NCBI RefSeq assembly: GCF_900156915.1
Contig: NZ_LT732535.1
Location: 3,116,838 to 3,180,837 of the forward strand
Source of the DNA: Sediminibacillus massiliensis
Lineage (GTDB): Bacteria; Bacillota; Bacilli; Bacillales; Amphibacillaceae
DNA length: 64,000 nucleotides
Direction: 5' to 3'
In this document: in pieces, positions 60,392 to 64,000 of the stretch
How the letters are laid out: each line of letters begins with the position of its first letter
Numbering within the stretch: the stretch's first letter is position 1
Notes under the pieces: generated by a model
What the model was told of the DNA's origin: nothing
The model's database searches: none
What the model saw: the letters and a program-made list of their open reading frames with translations, nothing else
Made by a program: the position numbers and the translations under genes

Positions 60392-60990
60392 TGGGTGTAA
60401 GTGAAAATCATATGGAAGTTTCTGTCTTTCAACAGCCTAAAAAGGGCAACTACTATTGCGGGGACAGTTATTACTATAAAGAAACCGAAAATGAATTTAT
60501 TTGCGCTTTGGCCGATGGTCTGGGAAGCGGTGAATACGCTAAGGAGTCTTCTCAAATTGTTATGGACATTATTGAAGAGAATGTTCATGCCGATGTTGAA
60601 CAACTGATCAGAATTTGCAATGAAAAGCTGGTCGGGAAACGCGGAGTTGTTTTAGGTGTATTGAAAGTTAATTTCCGCACTAACGCTTATACGTTCAGTT
60701 CGATTGGCAATATCGGAATCATGACTATTACAGAAAAACAGGAAAAAAAGCGAAGTATTCCAAACTCCGGATATTTGGGCGGATACCGGCGCCCTTTCAA
60801 AGTATTTGATGGAGTGCTCGATCCAGGAATTATTTTTATCATGTTTTCAGATGGTGTAAACTCCATGGATTTGTCAGCCAAGTACTTTTTAGGGAAAGAC
60901 GTCGACCGCATTACGGAGACGTATGCTGCCATAGGCGGAAAGAACAGAGATGATGATACCACACTGATTGCAATGAGGTACTTGGATTAA
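60391..60990 (+). CDS. rsbX: Feedback phosphatase RsbX
   Basis: A 199-residue PP2C-type phosphatase that dephosphorylates RsbS and RsbR to reset the stressosome. It shows CGDSYYYKETENEFICALAD, LADGLGSGEYAKESS, IFIMFSDGVNS and NRDDDTTLIAM, the usual metal-binding sites. GTG 60391 shares one base with the sigB stop. It is the last gene of the operon; a terminator and a large hairpin follow. Confidence 0.94.
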   Translation: MGVSENHMEVSVFQQPKKGNYYCGDSYYYKETENEFICALADGLGSGEYAKESSQIVMDIIEENVHADVEQLIRICNEKLVGKRGVVLGVLKVNFRTNAYTFSSIGNIGIMTITEKQEKKRSIPNSGYLGGYRRPFKVFDGVLDPGIIFIMFSDGVNSMDLSAKYFLGKDVDRITETYAAIGGKNRDDDTTLIAMRYLD

Positions 60991-61011
60991 GGGAAATATC
61001 GGACAGGATAT

Positions 61012-61040
61012 ACTCTTATCATGGAAGATAAGAGTTTTAT
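61012..61040 (+). terminator. Terminator of the rsb-sigB operon
   Basis: ACTCTTATC pairs with GATAAGAGT, followed by TTTATT. The T tract is imperfect. Confidence 0.7.
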
Positions 61041-61060
61041 TACTTCCGGTAAGAAATAGG

Positions 61061-61099
61061 AAGAGGGATTAGCCGTAGTAATAGTGGCTAATCCCTCTT
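61061..61099. repeat. Perfect 14-base inverted repeat between rsbX and tex
   Basis: AAGAGGGATTAGCC (61061-61074) and GGCTAATCCCTCTT (61086-61099), loop of 11 bases, followed by ATTTATT. It could be a second terminator or a structured start of the tex transcript. Confidence 0.7.
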
Positions 61100-61144
61100 A
61101 TTTATTGGTAAAATAGAAGAGAAGAAGGCAAGGAGGAAGTTAAT

Positions 61145-63313
61145 GTGAGTGAAAGCAGTTCAAGAGAACATTTAATTCAATGGGTTGCCAAAGAAACGAA
61201 TCTGGCGGCCAATCCTATAAACCAAGTCATTTCTTTATTAGAAACCGGCAATACGGTACCTTTTATCGCCAGGTACCGTAAAGAGCAGACGGGCGGACTT
61301 GACGAAGTTCAGATTAAAGCCATCGAAGATAAGTGGGAGTATGCTCAAAATCTGGCTGACAGAAAACAGGAAGTCTTGCGCCTAATTGAAGAACAAGGCA
61401 AATTGACTGTTGAATTGAAGTCTGAAATAGAGAGTGCCGAACAGCTGCAAAGAGTAGAAGACCTTTATAGGCCTTATAAGCAGAAGCGCCGGACCAGAGC
61501 AACTGTTGCCAAGGAAAAAGGCTTGGAGCCTTTGGCCTTAAAAGTGTGGAATAACCAGGTTGAGGATTTGCATTCAGAGGCTCAGGCTTTTCTCTCGGAT
61601 GAAAAAGAACTTAGTTCCATCGAAGAGGTGCTTTCCGGTGTTAACGATATTATAGCGGAGTGGATTTCTGATGAGCCACAACACCGTAACTACATAAGAG
61701 AGAAGACCTTTAGGGCTGGCAAAATAAAATCCAGTGGGAAAAATGAAGAAAAGGACGAAAAAGGAATATTCGAAATCTATTATGATTATGAAGAACCGAT
61801 AAAGTCCATCGTATCCCACCGTGTATTGGCATTGAACCGTGGGGAAAAAGAAGATATTTTAAAAATTACCGTAGTCCCTCCGGTCGATCAAATCACCACG
61901 TATCTTGTGAACAAGTTGGTAAAACGACAAGCTTCGCAGGAAGTTCAGGAACTGTTGAAGGCGGCGGTTGAGGATAGTTACAAGCGGTTAATTCAACCTT
62001 CCATAGAGAGGGAAATCCGGAATCAATTATCGGAAACTGCAGAAGAGCAGGCTATTTCCGTCTTTTCGACCAACCTGAAGAACTTGCTGTTACAACCTCC
62101 GTTAAAAGGGAAGGTAGTGCTCGGTGTTGATCCGGCCTTTCGAACTGGTTGTAAGCTGGCGGTTATAGATGAAACTGGCAAAGTGCTTTCTGTCGATGTC
62201 ATTTATCCTACGGCGCCTAAAAATGACATAAAAGGGGCGGAAAAGACTGTACTTCATTTATTGAGTCAATACCCTGTCGAATTGATTGCTATCGGTAACG
62301 GAACTGCTTCAAGGGAAACGGAACAGTTTATTGCTGATATGATAAGAAACAATGACCTTGACGCGGCTTACATGATCGTCAATGAAGCAGGGGCCAGTGT
62401 ATATTCTGCTTCAGCGCTCGCCCGCGAAGAATTTCCTGATTTTAAAGTGGAAGAACGGAGTGCTGTCTCGATTGCGAGAAGGGTCCAGGATCCGCTTGCT
62501 GAATTAGTGAAAATCGATCCGAAGTCCATAGGTGTGGGGCAGTACCAGCATGATGTAAGCCAGAAAAATTTAAATGACTCATTGACGTTTGTAGTAGAAA
62601 CGGCTGTTAACCAAGTCGGGGTCAATGTAAACACTGCTTCCGTTTCCTTGCTTCAATATGTATCGGGTCTAAGTAAAACTGTTGCAAATAATATTGTTAA
62701 GCAACGGAATGAAGCCGGAAAATTCACTAGTAGAAAACAATTGAAAAAGATTCCGCGGCTTGGCAGTAAAACATATGAGCAAAGTATCGGATTTTTGCGT
62801 GTGCCTGATGGAGAGGAGCCATTAGACCGAACACCTATCCACCCGGAAAGTTATGATGCCGCCTTATCCCTATTGAGGATGCTTGGTTTTTCTACTAAAG
62901 ATATCGGTTCAGAAAATCTTCAGCAGCATTTGAACAGTCTAGATAAGAAAGAAACTGCTGATAAGTTAGGGATCGGGCTGCCCACCTTAAAAGACATAAT
63001 CAGTGCTCTGGTCCGACCTGAACGAGATCCCCGTGACGATTTGCCGAAACCGATCCTGAAACAAAATGTCCTGGCAATGGAGGACCTAAGTGAAGGGATG
63101 GAGCTGCAAGGCACTGTCCGTAATGTTGTCGATTTTGGCGTTTTCGTCGATATCGGCGTAAAACAAGATGGGCTTGTCCATATCTCCAAAATGTCGAAGC
63201 AGTTTGTGAAACATCCGATGGATATAGCGGCAGTAGGAGACGTCGTAACAGTCTGGGTAGAGAACGTGGACATTAATAAACAGCGAATCGCCTTGACAAT
63301 GGTCAAAGAATAA
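61145..63313 (+). CDS. tex: Tex-family RNA-binding transcription accessory protein
   Basis: A 722-residue protein matching B. subtilis YdcI. The N-terminal helical Tex domain begins LAANPINQVISLLETGNTVP and has IARYRKEQTGGLDEVQ. A YqgF-like RNase-fold domain has LGVDPAFRTGCKLAVID. Helix-hairpin-helix motifs follow (NVNTASVSLLQYVSGLSKTV and KIPRLGSKTYEQSIGFLRV), and the C-terminal S1 domain reads GTVRNVVDFGVFVDIGVKQD. It binds RNA and interacts with transcription/translation. GTG 61145 follows AAGGAGGAAG. Confidence 0.95.
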   Translation: MSESSSREHLIQWVAKETNLAANPINQVISLLETGNTVPFIARYRKEQTGGLDEVQIKAIEDKWEYAQNLADRKQEVLRLIEEQGKLTVELKSEIESAEQLQRVEDLYRPYKQKRRTRATVAKEKGLEPLALKVWNNQVEDLHSEAQAFLSDEKELSSIEEVLSGVNDIIAEWISDEPQHRNYIREKTFRAGKIKSSGKNEEKDEKGIFEIYYDYEEPIKSIVSHRVLALNRGEKEDILKITVVPPVDQITTYLVNKLVKRQASQEVQELLKAAVEDSYKRLIQPSIEREIRNQLSETAEEQAISVFSTNLKNLLLQPPLKGKVVLGVDPAFRTGCKLAVIDETGKVLSVDVIYPTAPKNDIKGAEKTVLHLLSQYPVELIAIGNGTASRETEQFIADMIRNNDLDAAYMIVNEAGASVYSASALAREEFPDFKVEERSAVSIARRVQDPLAELVKIDPKSIGVGQYQHDVSQKNLNDSLTFVVETAVNQVGVNVNTASVSLLQYVSGLSKTVANNIVKQRNEAGKFTSRKQLKKIPRLGSKTYEQSIGFLRVPDGEEPLDRTPIHPESYDAALSLLRMLGFSTKDIGSENLQQHLNSLDKKETADKLGIGLPTLKDIISALVRPERDPRDDLPKPILKQNVLAMEDLSEGMELQGTVRNVVDFGVFVDIGVKQDGLVHISKMSKQFVKHPMDIAAVGDVVTVWVENVDINKQRIALTMVKE

Positions 63314-63345
63314 AGGGGCTGCGTTTGCAGCTCCTTTATTCCTTT
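63311..63345 (+). terminator. Terminator of tex
   Basis: AAAGGGGCTGC and GCAGCTCCTTT around a 4-base loop, followed by a T-rich end. Confidence 0.8.
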
Positions 63346-63355
63346 GGCTGGTATA

Positions 63356-63469
63356 TTACGAGCAATTTTTATTCTGATAGAAGAACCAGCATTGATTAAG
63401 TATTTTAATCTGGTACAAGTCTTTTGCAAGGAAGGCTTCTGTCATTTGCTTTTTAAACCAATTAGGCAT
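63356..63469 (-). CDS. cmpA: Cortex morphogenetic protein CmpA
   Basis: A 37-residue peptide starting MPNWFKKQMTEAFLAKDLYQ and ending IKILNQCWFFYQNKNCS. The KDxYQIKxLNQCWFFY core is the hallmark of CmpA, a small sporulation protein that delays cortex assembly until the coat is started, together with SpoIVA and ClpXP (family knowledge). GGGGGG lies about ten bases before the ATG at 63469. It is on the minus strand between tex and sprT, the same place as in B. subtilis. It is good evidence that the organism forms spores. Confidence 0.85.
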   Translation of the reverse strand: MPNWFKKQMTEAFLAKDLYQIKILNQCWFFYQNKNCS

Positions 63470-63566
63470 TCGTAACAACCCCCCTGGATAAAATGTGTGA
63501 CTCTTGGATGCAGACAGAAGTCAAGTTAATTTACAGTATGCAATAGAAGAAGAAGGTGTGACAGAT

Positions 63567-64000
63567 ATGGAAAAAATGACACAAGCTCAGCTAAAAGAAT
63601 TGGTGAATGAAATATCGCTGACGTATTTTGACAAGCCATATCAAGATTCGGTAAGTTTTAATAACCGGTTGAGAACGACTGGTGGAAGATATATACCATC
63701 CAAACGGAAAATCGAGTTGAACCCAAAGTTTCGGAGAGAGCTTGGGGAAGAGGAGTTTACGGGAATCATAAAACATGAATTATGTCATTATCATCTGCAT
63801 ATTGAAGGAAAAGGTTATAAGCACAGGGACAAGGACTTCAGGAAGTTGTTAAAAAAGACAGGATCACCAAGGTTTTGCCAACCACTTCCGTCCGTAGAGA
63901 AAAAGACAACCATATACACATATACGTGCGTAGCATGCCAGCATGTATATAAAAGGAGAAGAAGGGTGAATACGGATAGATATAGGTGCGGAAAGTGCAG
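63567..64000 (+). CDS. sprT: SprT-like zinc-binding protein (YdcK), cut by window end
   Basis: The first 144 residues of an SprT-family protein. The metalloprotease-like zinc motif IIKHELCHYHLH has His70, Glu71 and His74, followed by KGYKHRDKDFRKLLKKTG. The C-terminal zinc ribbon begins YTCVACQHVYKRRRRV and RYRCGKC at the edge. Bacterial SprT proteins have no settled substrate; the eukaryotic relative Spartan cleaves DNA-protein crosslinks. The ATG is preceded by GAAGGTGTG. The stop codon is outside the window, but only a few residues should be missing. Confidence 0.9.
   Translation, partial: MEKMTQAQLKELVNEISLTYFDKPYQDSVSFNNRLRTTGGRYIPSKRKIELNPKFRRELGEEEFTGIIKHELCHYHLHIEGKGYKHRDKDFRKLLKKTGSPRFCQPLPSVEKKTTIYTYTCVACQHVYKRRRRVNTDRYRCGKC

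Overview
The window is chromosomal DNA of a low-to-mid GC, endospore-forming Firmicute of the family Bacillaceae. The evidence is strong AGGAGG-type ribosome binding sites, frequent GTG/TTG starts, T-box, S-box and cobalamin riboswitches, the sporulation gene cmpA, and a right-hand gene order that matches the Bacillus subtilis block cshA-ydbS-ydbT-ydcA-acpS-ydcC-alr-ndoAI-ndoA-rsbRSTUVW-sigB-rsbX-tex-cmpA-sprT. The genus cannot be fixed by eye; the palindromic repeat family and the assortment of accessory genes look like an Oceanobacillus/Virgibacillus/Halobacillus-type relative (inference).

Layout. 1-2.5 kb: end of a riboflavin operon (ribD-ribE-ribBA-ribH). 2.5-7.6 kb: an SDR oxidoreductase, a T-box-controlled ProRS with a C-terminal zinc domain, a small charged protein, glutathione peroxidase, the tRNA hydroxylase TrhO and a cold-shock protein. 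7.6-10 kb: an accessory island made of two copies of a palindromic repeat flanking an IS110-family (IS1111-type) element with a long 3' non-coding end, plus a possible gene remnant. 10-19 kb: a methyltransferase pair, a dehydrogenase, a cobalamin riboswitch in front of an oxygen-dependent ribonucleotide reductase, a DksA-like protein, and GrpB and GNAT genes. 19-24.6 kb: a secretion-stress locus (htrB divergent from cssRS) and typA. 24.7-45.7 kb: mostly single genes: a PQQ-type lipoprotein, a ZIP transporter, a type I toxin locus, a cupin, a CapA lipoprotein, the undecaprenyl-phosphate flippase PopT, an S-box-controlled flavin reductase, a YknWX-like pair, a lipid kinase, a CuA lipoprotein, a third repeat copy, a MarR regulator with its own operator, a glutaredoxin, an esterase-MFS pair, DegV and a DMT permease. 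45.7-64 kb: the conserved cshA-to-sprT block.

How parts work together. The general stress module is complete here: RsbR/RsbS form the stressosome, RsbT is released to activate RsbU, which dephosphorylates RsbV, which frees SigB from RsbW; RsbX resets the system. A SigB-type promoter sits before rsbV. Similar promoters can be read upstream of a glutaredoxin-like gene (40.4 kb), a 55-residue protein (27.8 kb) and, less clearly, two more small genes, so the window seems to hold both the regulator and some of its targets. CssRS-HtrB is the matching envelope protein-folding stress module.

Most noteworthy observations: a candidate bridge RNA in the IS1111-type element; a modular palindromic repeat family whose copies show compensatory stem changes and one internal module in reversed orientation; a B12 riboswitch on a B12-independent reductase; a type I toxin locus; and a short transcript unit in front of cshA. 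I found no CRISPR array, prophage, rRNA or tRNA gene.
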